Shown here piece after piece: positions 1 through 7,256 of a stretch of DNA of 64,000 bases (positions are counted from its first letter, which is position 1; each line of letters opens with the position of its first letter). The position numbers and the translations under genes are program-made. The stretch is taken from positions 1-64,000 of the forward strand of contig CAJUBD010000008.1 of assembly GCA_910584475.1 (NCBI GenBank), given 5' to 3'. Under the pieces are notes generated by a model. It made no database searches. It was not told the DNA's origin and saw only the letters and a list, made by a program, of their open reading frames with translations. Source of the stretch: an uncultured Treponema sp. GTDB lineage: Bacteria; Spirochaetota; Spirochaetia; Treponematales; Treponemataceae.

Positions 1-17
1 TGTAACCCTCTATCGCT

Positions 18-36
18 CCACAGGCTTAGCCTGTGG
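18..36. repeat. short perfect hairpin at left edge
   Basis: An 8-bp perfect inverted repeat (CCACAGGC and GCCTGTGG) surrounds a 3-base loop just before the first gene. No T-run follows, so it is not a convincing intrinsic terminator. It may belong to the end of a gene lying left of the window. Confidence 0.4.
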
Positions 37-43
37 ATTTCTT

Positions 44-565
44 ATGGGATTAAAATATCCTGAACCAAAACTTTTTGGCGAGTGGGAAGAAGAACCATTG
101 TTTTCTAATGATTGGGAAGACAGAAACTTAGAACTGCCCGTAACGATGTCCGTAAAAAACAAATACAATTCACGGGACTACCCATTGGCGGATTCAAAAT
201 TGGTGTCACAAAAATTTTTGGACATAATCAAGAAAGTGAATAAGGACTATGAAGCCCTTCCGACCCAGCTATATTACAAAGAGAAAGAGCCGATTTGGGA
301 CATCTATTATTCCATGATTTTCCCCGAATATGAGGCGTTCAATTTTGAAAAGTCGGAGTATGACACAGGTCCATACGGAGAAGATGTTGGCATAATTGAC
401 ACACTTGTTTTGTCAAAAGAAAAACTTTCTCATGTTGATAGAGAGAATAACATATTTGCTTTAAAAGAGGCGTCCGTAGTCATAATCTGCACCGAGATTG
501 CCAAGGACATGATAGAAGCCGCCGGCATAAAAGACGTGGCCTTTACGGAGCTTTCCGTCGAGTGA
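44..565 (+). CDS. Imm11/DUF1629-like immunity protein (putative)
   Basis: A 173-residue soluble protein without signal peptide or membrane segment. The C-terminal half has the pattern of the Imm11/DUF1629 immunity family: a short hydrophobic strand, a stretch like LSKEKLSHVDRENNIFALKE, then VIICTEIAKDMIEAAGI and a final phenylalanine strand. Such proteins neutralise the toxin domain of a polymorphic toxin usually encoded just upstream, which would lie outside the window. The ATG at 44 has no clear ribosome-binding site, and the frame stays open to the left edge, so the true start may be further left. Family assignment is from pattern memory only. The next gene begins 80 bp downstream. Confidence 0.5.
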   Translation: MGLKYPEPKLFGEWEEEPLFSNDWEDRNLELPVTMSVKNKYNSRDYPLADSKLVSQKFLDIIKKVNKDYEALPTQLYYKEKEPIWDIYYSMIFPEYEAFNFEKSEYDTGPYGEDVGIIDTLVLSKEKLSHVDRENNIFALKEASVVIICTEIAKDMIEAAGIKDVAFTELSVE

Positions 566-645
566 AGCGTGGAGAGTTTCCGTGGCAGATACAGGGAAAC
601 AAAGTGCTGTCCATATAGGCTCATAAAATTAAGGGGACAAAGAAA

Positions 646-1074
646 ATGATAAAGGAATTATCTTGGTACATAGAGAGCGGGCGATTTACGGAAATAGTGG
701 AAGAATTTGAAGAGAAGGCTGGAGCATACGCGTCCGCACTGTCATCTGGAAGCGCGGACATACAGGAACGCAAGGAGGCGTTCCGCGCGCTGTGCAAATG
801 GCACATGAAGCGGAGCGGCTGGCGCGCAGACGAGGCGGAAACCTTTGACGCTATGTCCGAACTGTTTGACGGCTCGGAGATAAACCGCAAGGCGCTTGAT
901 AAATTTGAAAAGGAAGTCGTCAAAGCCCATATGTACCAAAAGCACCTATGGGAATTTATGGGAACTACAGGAAGCATGACGGTAATATCGAAAACCGCAA
1001 TGAAGCGTGACGGCTTCACCTACGGCGACTATTTTGGCGCAGACGGTCGTCGTCACGTCCTCGCAGAAGCATAA
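646..1074 (+). CDS. hypothetical protein, 142 aa
   Basis: Not recognised. A mostly helical, charged cytoplasmic protein with no signal peptide, membrane segment or metal motif. It starts at ATG 646 after an AAGGGG ribosome-binding site about nine bases upstream. Notable stretches are a Trp/His/Lys-rich middle around residues 45-60 (CKWHMKRSGWRADEAE) and a glycine/tyrosine-rich C-terminus. It follows the immunity-like gene on the same strand, so it may be an accessory gene of the same polymorphic-toxin locus or an independent small gene. Reality is supported by the ribosome-binding site and coding-like composition; function is unknown. Confidence 0.55.
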   Translation: MIKELSWYIESGRFTEIVEEFEEKAGAYASALSSGSADIQERKEAFRALCKWHMKRSGWRADEAETFDAMSELFDGSEINRKALDKFEKEVVKAHMYQKHLWEFMGTTGSMTVISKTAMKRDGFTYGDYFGADGRRHVLAEA

Positions 1075-1464
1075 AAAGATTTTGTTCAGTTTCTGCGCGC
1101 TAATTCTTTTATATTTCACGACTTACATCATCTCCTATTCGGAGAGGCTAGTCAAGCACCAATTATTAAATAATGAAAAAGTTCCTAACTTTTAGGTGAA
1201 AAACTAGGAACTTTTCGACTAAAAGCTTATAATGTTTTGGTTGAAAACCTAGGAGTTTTTTGGCAAAAAGCTTATAAGAAAGTAAAAGCACCAAAGACTG
1301 TATACGATCGGCGAGTATGCAAATCAGCATTCCAAAGAAAAAGATGAGATAATGCATTTGCTTGCAGACTTGAAGAAGAAACTTAATGTAAGCGATTAAA
1401 ATTGTCGTCAAAATACTGCCGACAATTTTAATCCGAGTTTTCGCAGAAAACTCGGATTATCTAT
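1075..1464. other. non-coding stretch with tandem imperfect repeats and a gene remnant
   Basis: No intact gene seen. At about 1180-1275 two degenerate units of roughly 48 bp each contain a CTAGGA box and end in AAAGCTTATAA; an outer inverted repeat pairs AAAAGTTCCTA with TAGGAACTTTT. From CTG 1298 to the TAA at 1397-1399 an open frame on the plus strand encodes a helical peptide ending ADLKKKLNVSD. It has no start codon and an in-frame stop just upstream at 1283, so it looks like the C-terminal remnant of a gene. Two hairpins follow at about 1399-1455 (AAAATTGTCG/CGACAATTTT and CCGAGTTTT/AAAACTCGG). Confidence 0.45.
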
Positions 1465-1699
1465 TGCAACTTCTCATTTCATTGCGAAATTGCGTTTTTA
1501 GATAATGCAAAAGTTGAAACTTTTTCATTATCTAAAATTTAAGGAGCGTTTAAATTTTGCGCCAAAATACTGTCGCAAAATTTAACTTCGAGTTTTGTTC
1601 CAAAACTCGAACATCCACCGCAACTTCTCATTCCATTGCGAAGTAGCGTTTTTTAACAGTTCGAAAGTTGACACTTTCTTCACTGTTAAAAATTAAGGA
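1465..1699 (+). repeat. two tandem copies of a two-hairpin leader element
   Basis: Two copies with a period of about 154 bp, at 1465-1546 and 1619-1699. Each has a first hairpin with conserved loop text like TTCTCATTCCATTGCGAA, then a T-run, then a second hairpin whose core resembles GAAAGTTGACACTTTC, then an A-rich tract ending in AAGGAG or AAGGAA. Stem arms differ between copies (AGATAATG/CATTATCT versus TTAACAGT/ACTGTTAA) yet stay complementary. The second copy supplies the ribosome-binding site of relE. Copy 1 is followed by another palindrome instead of a gene. Confidence 0.75.
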
Positions 1700-1703
1700 A
1701 CGT

Positions 1704-1961
1704 ATGAAAGTTATTTTTTCTAAAAATGCGGAAAAGCAAGTTACAAAATTGGACAAACCAATCCAAAAACGCATTTTCGATTATATGGAAGAAGTGGCGC
1801 GGCTTGACAATCCGCGAAGCAGGGGGAAGGGGCTTGTAGGTGATTTGCGCGGATTGTGGCGTTATCGTGTCGGCGACTACAGGATTCTCTGCCACATTCA
1901 AGACGACAAACTTGTCATTGGCGTTGTTGAAATCGGGCACAGAAAAGAAGTCTACGAATGA
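1704..1961 (+). CDS. RelE/ParE family toxin (mRNA interferase or gyrase poison)
   Basis: An 85-residue protein with the full RelE-fold pattern: an N-terminal strand KVIFSKNAEKQVTKL, two helices, then the hallmark G-x-L-x-G-LWRYRVGDYRILC and a closing strand VIGVVEIGHRKEVYE. The conserved Arg/Tyr/His residues of the RelE active face are present. ATG 1704 is chosen over an upstream in-frame start because AAGGAA lies four bases before it. No antitoxin gene is found within 600 bp upstream or directly downstream, so it is an orphan here; an upstream partner may have been lost (see the remnant near 1298-1399). The leader is a repeat element used elsewhere in the window. Confidence 0.85.
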   Translation: MKVIFSKNAEKQVTKLDKPIQKRIFDYMEEVARLDNPRSRGKGLVGDLRGLWRYRVGDYRILCHIQDDKLVIGVVEIGHRKEVYE

Positions 1962-2023
1962 CATTTCTTTGCGCGAAATTCTTTGAAAAAAAACATTTTT
2001 GACGATAAAAACCATTTTTGCCC

Positions 2024-2052
2024 TTGACAAATTAATATTTTCATCGTAGAAT
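2024..2052 (+). promoter_or_regulatory. sigma-70-type promoter of the HU-like gene
   Basis: TTGACA at 2024-2029 and TAGAAT at 2047-2052 with a 17-base spacer. The start site would fall near 2059, giving a leader of about 95 bases before ATG 2153 and its CGGAG ribosome-binding site. Confidence 0.75.
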
Positions 2053-2152
2053 GTATAGCAGAAAGTTAGAGGCTTCGTAAAAGTCGCTTCTATGCTTTCG
2101 TTAAATAGGTTTTGGTGTCATTTCCAATCAAAAAAAGACACGGAGACATACT

Positions 2153-2563
2153 ATGAAATATAGTATAGTCAAACGGCCAAATCCTTTGCAAAAGGATTCC
2201 GAACCGTTGTTCTACGCCAACCCAGTGTGGGATGGCCAGTGCTCGCTAGAGACGCTTGCAAACGAAACCTCGCTTGCCACAAGCCTCTCGCCGGCGGATG
2301 TCAGGGCATGCTTGTACAGTCTGCTCCAATCAATGCCAAATCACCTGAAGGCAGGACAAGCCATAAACCTCGAAGGTTTTGGAATCTTGCGTCTGAGCTT
2401 TAAGGTGAGCAAGGGGCAAAAAGAAGCTAAAGATGTAAGCGCGAACGACATTCAAAAGCTGCGAGTTCTTTTTAGAGCGAGTCCTTTATTAAAAGAAGCC
2501 TTGAAAGACACTCCGTTCACTCTTGAGCGGAACGCTCTTACGCTTCTGAAGGCAAGGACGTAA
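2153..2563 (+). CDS. HU-related histone-like DNA-binding protein
   Basis: A 136-residue protein of the HU-like family seen in Bacteroidetes and spirochaetes (TIGR01201 type). The N-terminal part reads KYSIVKRPNPLQKDSEP..YANPVWDG, followed by a helical segment (LETLANETSLATSLSPADVRACLYSL) and the strand pair GQAINLEGFGILRLSF, typical of the HU beta-arm base. It should bind DNA as a dimer and bend or bundle it. It has a consensus promoter, a CGGAG ribosome-binding site eight bases from ATG, and its own terminator, so it is a monocistronic, probably strongly expressed gene. The downstream box cluster at 2621-2724 may be related but nothing proves it. Confidence 0.8.
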   Translation: MKYSIVKRPNPLQKDSEPLFYANPVWDGQCSLETLANETSLATSLSPADVRACLYSLLQSMPNHLKAGQAINLEGFGILRLSFKVSKGQKEAKDVSANDIQKLRVLFRASPLLKEALKDTPFTLERNALTLLKART

Positions 2564-2585
2564 GAAAATTGAATTGAATTCAATT

Positions 2586-2620
2586 CGCCACTCCGAAAGG
2601 GGTGGCGTTTTTTTTATTTT
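2586..2620 (+). terminator. intrinsic terminator after HU-like gene
   Basis: A GCCACTCC/GGGGTGGC stem with a GAAA tetraloop and one G-T wobble is followed by a long T-run from 2608. It lies about 22 bp after the HU-like stop codon. Confidence 0.9.
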
Positions 2621-2724
2621 TTGATATACGCGATAAATTTTTTTGATATATACCTAAAGGGGCGTTTGATATATACCGAAATGGTCGGATGGTATATATC
2701 AAAAACTTTTTCCATATATATCAA
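2621..2724. repeat. cluster of five TTGATATATACC-type boxes
   Basis: Direct copies at 2621 (partial), 2643-2654 and 2666-2677 are spaced 23 bp apart. Inverted copies GGTATATATCAA at 2691-2702 and CATATATATCAA at 2713-2724 are spaced 22 bp apart. The array is symmetric, about two helical turns per box, and lies between two genes pointing at each other. It resembles a multi-site operator or iterons. Confidence 0.6.
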
Positions 2725-2852
2725 ATTTGAATGAAAAGACAGAGAAAAACACCTTTGCCAAATGGCGCAAGGAATACACCAAGCGGCATACGTAAAAGAC
2801 TGCGCCATAATCCAACGGATGAATGACGCAAGCATCTTATTTACTATGATTT

Positions 2853-3314
2853 TCAGGAATTTGAATCCTCTTCATAAGCCCATAAAATGAGTCTTTGCAA
2901 CATACCCATAATTTGACCGAATCCATTGGGATCATTATACGGTCCTCCATTACAATATACTGTTCCACTTTGAAATGTGGTAGGGATTTCGTAGTACATC
3001 TTAGTAGGATAACATGTGCCTCCGTCCCCGACTTTTGAAAACTTGAAAGTTACATCAAATTTTATAGCAACAATACCTTCTTCTGCAATTTCACAAGCAA
3101 TTTGCAATCCGTTTTCAGAACTTTGTATAACAATATTTGCAATGTCTCTTGAAGGGTTTCCAAAAAAGTCATTCACTGTCTTATAAGAACCGTAAATTTC
3201 ATTGGTAGCGACAATTACGGAATTTCCCATCCAAGTTGGAATAGTGCCATTTGTTTTAGCGAAGCACGACAATGCCAGCAAAGATACCAGCAAAACCAAA
3301 ATTTTCTTTTTCAT
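2853..3314 (-). CDS. small exported protein or lipoprotein, unknown function
   Basis: A 153-residue protein with a clear N-terminal signal (KKK then about 14 hydrophobic residues). The end of the signal reads LALSCFAK, which could be a relaxed spirochaetal lipobox with Cys17 or a signal-peptidase-I site after FA. The mature part is beta-rich with two cysteines around residues 110-130. It is not recognised as a family member. A GGAGTG ribosome-binding site lies about five bases before ATG 3314. It sits between the HU-like gene's downstream boxes and the nuclease gene, with the bidirectional hairpin at 3341-3385 behind it. Confidence 0.7.
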   Translation of the reverse strand: MKKKILVLLVSLLALSCFAKTNGTIPTWMGNSVIVATNEIYGSYKTVNDFFGNPSRDIANIVIQSSENGLQIACEIAEEGIVAIKFDVTFKFSKVGDGGTCYPTKMYYEIPTTFQSGTVYCNGGPYNDPNGFGQIMGMLQRLILWAYEEDSNS

Positions 3315-3340
3315 TTTTCACTCCTTATGAAAAAAGTCGT

Positions 3341-3385
3341 AAAAAAACTGCTTTGTCATTCAATGAAGGAATGGCGCAGTTTTTT
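3341..3385. terminator. bidirectional terminator-like hairpin
   Basis: Outer arms AAAAAACTGC and GCAGTTTTTT, with an inner CATTC/GAATG pairing, form a long stem flanked by A and T runs. On the minus strand it would end transcription from the PD-(D/E)XK gene about 100 bp after its stop codon. Confidence 0.65.
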
Positions 3386-3481
3386 ACAAAATTTAGTCGA
3401 ATTCTTACGCCTCGGTGTGGCTTTGTTCAGAACCATCAAGCATACGCCAAGCGGCAGGAAAACAAACTTTTTTATTTGCTG

Positions 3482-4834
3482 CTATTTTTCCACCGCCTTT
3501 TTGAATTCTTCATACCTTTCTTTTACTATTCGCGCAAGTTCTTCGATGGACAAATCGTAAACAAAGGCGTATGCAATGCCGTACCACTGCCAGCCTTCCT
3601 CTACACCATTTTCGAATTCTGAACTGTTTGATATTTTTGCAGAAACCTTGTCCATCAAACCCTTGAACGCCTTCTTCGTGCAATCCTTGCTTATAATTCC
3701 GTACCCCCAATGATAGAAATAAAAGTAAACATCACCTTCTATGTCTTTTGGACTTTGGAATTTTTTTCCGTAAACTTCATTATACAGCCGAACAAAATTC
3801 ATGCCATAATCCGCGTTGACTTTTTCAAGCAGAAGCTCGCATTTCAATTCGTAAAATTTGTCATCGTCTTTCAGCAATTCGCGCAAGTCGTTCGTGCGTT
3901 TTTGATTTTCCTTTGTCCCGCACAGCAGTGCGACCACTTCTTTTTCAATGCCTTTCATAATCTCATCTTCTCCTAATTTAGCGAGTATTTTTTCATACTG
4001 GTCGAAAAAGACCAGCCTTGTTTTATTTTCTTCAGAAAACTCTCCGCGAATGCTTGGAAAGAAATCCTGAACCAGCGACTTCACTTTGCCCTTGTCGGCT
4101 TTGCTTCTTACCGCGGGAACGACGACAAGCCATTTGTTCTCTTCGATTTGCTTTTGCTCTTTCCGATATTCTTCGTCGCAGCCGTCCGGCGCGTCGCGGT
4201 AAACTGGCGGAATGTAGACAATTTTGCAAACATTTTGCCCTTGCCTTTGAACTATGCGCACATAGCGCTGCAACTGGTCGGGTTCATCGGATGCCTCTTT
4301 GATTTTGCTTTCGATGATGACACAATTCTTTTTGTCACAGATGAGAATGTCGATTCTGCTTTCCCTTTCGCGCTTAAGTACTTTAATGTCAACGCCGCTT
4401 TCTTCCGATTCTTCTTTTGCCTTTTTGTATTCATTATCCAAATATTCGCACAGTTTCTTTTCGGTCACTTCGGTTTCGACAAAAACTTCATCGACATTCC
4501 ACTTGGCTATTTCATCGTCGCTCAAACCAATCAAGCGGAAGAATTGCAGGAGGTTTTTCCTTCCGCCTATCACGAGCTTTTTCGGGTCGAGAATGCCGCG
4601 CAAAAGCTTGCTATGAACTGGCTCTTTCCAATCATCGTTCACTTCCCTCAATATGTTGAATTTTTCCTCATCGCCAAGCCCGTACTTTTTTTTCAGTTTT
4701 TCTCGTTCGTCCGCCATTTCCTCGCATTTCGGGGAAATCTGTTCCAAGAAGCAAGAAAGGTCTTTTAACGCGCCGTCGCGCTTTTTCGAAAAGGCTTCAA
4801 AATGTTTTTTTACTTCCAAAAAATCGTCCGCCAT
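3482..4834 (-). CDS. PD-(D/E)XK nuclease superfamily protein (PDDEXK_4-like)
   Basis: A 450-residue cytoplasmic protein. Residues about 160-205 carry the nuclease core: SRIDILICDKKNCVIIESKI gives the catalytic Asp and the E-x-K, and DQLQRYVR follows as the glutamine helix typical of PF14281 proteins. The N-terminal 100 residues are helical with an LHSKLLRGILDP-like stretch (here HSKLLRGILDPKK). Such proteins are usually annotated as hypothetical nucleases near phage-defence or mobile genes. A start at ATG 4834 is supported by AGAGGA six bases upstream. It stands alone, with the zinc-ribbon membrane gene upstream on the same strand but separated by about 140 bp. Confidence 0.75.
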   Translation of the reverse strand: MADDFLEVKKHFEAFSKKRDGALKDLSCFLEQISPKCEEMADEREKLKKKYGLGDEEKFNILREVNDDWKEPVHSKLLRGILDPKKLVIGGRKNLLQFFRLIGLSDDEIAKWNVDEVFVETEVTEKKLCEYLDNEYKKAKEESEESGVDIKVLKRERESRIDILICDKKNCVIIESKIKEASDEPDQLQRYVRIVQRQGQNVCKIVYIPPVYRDAPDGCDEEYRKEQKQIEENKWLVVVPAVRSKADKGKVKSLVQDFFPSIRGEFSEENKTRLVFFDQYEKILAKLGEDEIMKGIEKEVVALLCGTKENQKRTNDLRELLKDDDKFYELKCELLLEKVNADYGMNFVRLYNEVYGKKFQSPKDIEGDVYFYFYHWGYGIISKDCTKKAFKGLMDKVSAKISNSSEFENGVEEGWQWYGIAYAFVYDLSIEELARIVKERYEEFKKAVEK

Positions 4835-4975
4835 ATTATTCCTCTTTCAATGCGCAAAAACTCTGGAATATCAAACCTGCCAAATTTCCGGAAGCGAATG
4901 CAGGACAAGCTTTGAATGCGCGTCAAAATCTTGTCCTCATTGGAATGGCAGGCAGAATCTTGTTCCAATAATTAT

Positions 4976-5284
4976 TTATACCCCCGCCTCAGATATTAGG
5001 TACGCCGCCAATATAAACCAAAGAATTATTCCGATTATTCCGAAAACAATCTTGGCGATTTTTCTTCCTTTAGTTTTTGACTTTTTACACATCCAAATGA
5101 TACAAGCTATTGGAAAAAAAATGACGACAAGAAAAAACTTTGTTATTCTTGCATTCATCTTTGCATCTGCTTCTGCTTGTGGTGAATTTTCATATTCGTT
5201 TTTACATTTCCTTGAACAAAAATCGCCATAGCCATGTCCATCTTCATAAGAACAACCGCACCATCTACAAGTTTTTATTGCCAT
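4976..5284 (-). CDS. small zinc-ribbon membrane protein
   Basis: A 102-residue protein. Residues 5-28 hold two cysteine pairs (CRWCGC and CSRKC) that would bind one zinc, like MYND or DUF-type ribbons. Two hydrophobic segments follow, at about 48-66 and 77-98, with the lysine-rich linker KKSKTKGRK between them. It probably sits in the inner membrane with the zinc domain inside. The start is supported by AAAGGAG seven bases before ATG 5284. Function is unknown; it could be an accessory of the adjacent nuclease, but there is a 140-bp gap. Confidence 0.65.
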   Translation of the reverse strand: MAIKTCRWCGCSYEDGHGYGDFCSRKCKNEYENSPQAEADAKMNARITKFFLVVIFFPIACIIWMCKKSKTKGRKIAKIVFGIIGIILWFILAAYLISEAGV

Positions 5285-5365
5285 ATCATTTCTCCTTTAC
5301 CTGCGTCCCTCAATGCAGGCGATATGATTTTCCGCCAGCCATACGGTCGGCGTTTGAAAACCAAT

Positions 5366-5395
5366 GCAAAGCGAGTTTTGCAATACTCGCTTTGC
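5366..5395. repeat. 11-bp inverted repeat with CGAGT/ACTCG ends
   Basis: GCAAAGCGAGT and ACTCGCTTTGC flank an 8-base loop. It belongs to the same general class of CGAGTTTT/AAAACTCG hairpins found in other intergenic regions of the window. Confidence 0.5.
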
Positions 5396-5530
5396 AACTG
5401 TATATGCATAACATATCACGAATTACCGAAAACAGACACTGTACATTACAAGTATTTCTACATAAATTTTTATGAAATAATAGTATTCATCAGTAAAATT
5501 TTATAAAAATTATCCTTAAAATTGTTCCGT

Positions 5531-5866
5531 ATGCAATCTTTAAGAGACATTTTCATTCAGAATTTGAAATTCCACAGAAAGCAAAAGGGAATCACGCAGG
5601 AAAGGCTTTCCGAATTGATAAATATGAGTCCGTCGTACATAAACGCGCTGGAAACGAAGTCCACTTTTCCGCAGCCCGAAGTGATAGAAAAAATCGCGCA
5701 GGCACTTTCAATTCCCGCATACGAACTTTTCAAGTACGACGCATGCCCGCAAAACGCGATGCGCTTCAATCCGCAAGAATTCGCAAAGAACATCAGCGAT
5801 TCGCTTTATGAAAGACTGCGGGCGGACATTTACAAAAATGTGCAGGATGTGATACAAAATTGCTAG
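5531..5866 (+). CDS. XRE-family helix-turn-helix regulator
   Basis: A 111-residue protein. Residues 3-60 form a Cro/CI helix-turn-helix: LKFHRKQKGITQERLSELIN, then MSPSYINALETKSTFPQPEVIEKIAQAL. The C-terminal 45 residues are helical and probably mediate dimerisation. ATG 5531 is preferred; a TTG nine bases upstream is in frame. No good ribosome-binding site is visible. A TAAAAT box ends eight bases before the ATG, so a leaderless start is possible, though no matching -35 box is seen. Its target is unknown; the inverted repeat at 5941-5966 downstream is one candidate. Confidence 0.8.
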   Translation: MQSLRDIFIQNLKFHRKQKGITQERLSELINMSPSYINALETKSTFPQPEVIEKIAQALSIPAYELFKYDACPQNAMRFNPQEFAKNISDSLYERLRADIYKNVQDVIQNC

Positions 5867-5940
5867 CGTTTTTTTCGCGACGAGTGGCGCGAATTTCCTT
5901 CTCGACCAAAGCGTTTTACCGCGATCAAATCAATGAAAAA

Positions 5941-5966
5941 CAATTATGCTTCTTAAAGCATAATTG
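5941..5966. repeat. 11-bp inverted repeat upstream of the hydrolase promoter
   Basis: CAATTATGCTT and AAGCATAATTG flank a 4-base loop, 20 bp before the -35 box of the hydrolase gene. There is no T-run, so it could be an operator (perhaps of the neighbouring XRE protein) or a weak terminator. Confidence 0.45.
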
Positions 5967-5986
5967 ACCATAAAACATAAAAGTAT

Positions 5987-6015
5987 TTGACATAACTCAA
6001 CTCGCGCTCTATAAT
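5987..6015 (+). promoter_or_regulatory. perfect sigma-70 consensus promoter
   Basis: TTGACA at 5987-5992 and TATAAT at 6010-6015 with a 17-base spacer. It drives the hydrolase gene, with a leader of about 60 bases. Confidence 0.85.
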
Positions 6016-6080
6016 TCAAAAAGAATTTGCGCGATGAAACTTTGACAGTAAAATTAAATCGTCAAAATCGAGGAAATAAA

Positions 6081-6950
6081 TTGAAAAAGATAATCGGAAT
6101 TACAGAAATGCCTATTGCCGCGCGAGAAAAAGAGAGTCAAAAGAAAGCCGATGAAAATAATTTTTCAAAGGGCGGCGCGAAACTTTATTCTTACAAAACG
6201 CAGGAAATTTCTTGTAAAATCGGAAAGCAAAACATTTACGGAACGGCCTTTTTGCCTGAAACGCAGGAAAAAGTTCCGCTTGTAATCTATGCGCACGAAT
6301 TATGCGCCACGCATCAATGGGGAGCGGGCTATGCAAAAGAATTGGCAAGGCGCGGTGTGGCTGTATATGCGTTCGATTTTCGAGGCGGAAGCGCACAAAG
6401 CAAAAGCGACGGCGACACGGTCGGAATGTCCGTAATGACGGAAGCGGACGATTTGGATGCGGTCATGCAAGAATCGGCGAAATGGGATTTCGTGGATTCA
6501 AGCCGCATCGTTTTGATGGGAGCAAGCCAAGGCGGCATGGCATCTGCGATTGCATCCGCGCGAAATCGAGAAAGGCTCGCGGGGCTGATTTTGCTTTATC
6601 CTGCGCTTCTTGTGCGCGACGACGTTCGCGAAGAATTCGGCAGGATTGAAAATATTCCCGAGCGATTCAATTGGAAAGGATGGATTATGGTGGGAAAAAA
6701 TTATGCCGCCGATGTTTGGAATTACGACGTTTACAAAGATATGAAAAAATTTGAAAAACCAGTTTTGATTCTGCACGGAGACAAAGATGATGTCGTGAAT
6801 TTTTCGTATTCAAAGCGAGCTGCGAAAAGTTATCCGAATGTCGAATTTCACATCATTTCAGGCGGAAGCCATGTATTTCACGGAGAGCATTTCAGTCAGG
6901 CCGTTGATTACATCCTCAACTATTTGCGGGACTTGCGCTTTTTCAAATAG
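6081..6950 (+). CDS. alpha/beta hydrolase (serine esterase/acyltransferase-like)
   Basis: A 289-residue cytoplasmic alpha/beta hydrolase. The oxyanion/HxxG-region strand VPLVIYAHELCATHQ, the nucleophile elbow GASQGG (serine), the acid in LHGDKDDVV and the histidine in GGSHVFHG give a complete triad. The family resembles BAAT-like or dipeptidyl-peptidase-like hydrolases; the substrate cannot be told. TTG 6081 is chosen as start because GAGG lies seven bases before it; an upstream in-frame TTG at 6027 has no such site. A perfect consensus promoter precedes it, so expression is likely high and constitutive unless the inverted repeat at 5941-5966 is an operator. Confidence 0.8.
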   Translation: MKKIIGITEMPIAAREKESQKKADENNFSKGGAKLYSYKTQEISCKIGKQNIYGTAFLPETQEKVPLVIYAHELCATHQWGAGYAKELARRGVAVYAFDFRGGSAQSKSDGDTVGMSVMTEADDLDAVMQESAKWDFVDSSRIVLMGASQGGMASAIASARNRERLAGLILLYPALLVRDDVREEFGRIENIPERFNWKGWIMVGKNYAADVWNYDVYKDMKKFEKPVLILHGDKDDVVNFSYSKRAAKSYPNVEFHIISGGSHVFHGEHFSQAVDYILNYLRDLRFFK

Positions 6951-7221
6951 CGCTACGCGACTCGCAAATTACGCCGGCGAATATGCCATGTCGAACGTTC
7001 CGCTCGCAAAAAAACTCAGCACGATATTCATCTATCTTTTCTACCGCCTTGGCTTCAAGCGGCGTGGTCGTAATAAGCCATCGGCTTGCATATTCACTGC
7101 GAGTCACTTCATTACGAAGAAGCTTAAAATGCAAAAGTCGCAATCTTTCGGATTGCCAACGATTTTGCGATTGGATTTTCTATGGAAGTGAACAAAATTG
7201 GCGGAAAAAAAATGAATTCAT
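6951..7221. other. intergenic region with weak coding-like minus frame and hairpin
   Basis: No gene is confidently seen. A 66-codon minus-strand frame (7143 to 6943) starts with TTG and has no ribosome-binding site. It reads through a sequence with a GCAATC/GATTGC hairpin at its 5' end, similar to the hairpins at about 16100 and 28205. It may be a decayed gene or a structured repeat. Confidence 0.3.
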
Positions 7222-7250
7222 TTGCTTTTTTTTCAAATCTATGATATAAT
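7222..7250 (+). promoter_or_regulatory. carD promoter, leaderless arrangement
   Basis: TTGCTT at 7222-7227 and TATAAT at 7245-7250 with a 17-base spacer. The -10 box ends six bases before ATG 7257, so the predicted start site coincides with the start codon. No ribosome-binding site is present. Confidence 0.7.
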
Positions 7251-7256
7251 GAAAAT

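Noticed and set aside
1166..1411. 81-residue minus-strand frame over the tandem repeats at 1180-1275
   Set aside because: Hydrophobic translation of AT-rich repeats with no ribosome-binding site or family pattern.
2614..2835. 73-residue minus-strand frame over the box cluster
   Set aside because: Consists of translated AT-rich boxes; no ribosome-binding site.
3327..3560. 77-residue plus-strand frame across the hairpin at 3341-3385
   Set aside because: It spans a terminator-like hairpin and overlaps the antisense end of the nuclease gene; no ribosome-binding site.
6943..7143. 66-residue minus-strand protein upstream of carD
   Set aside because: TTG start, no ribosome-binding site, starts in a hairpin resembling repeats elsewhere; kept only as a weak intergenic feature.
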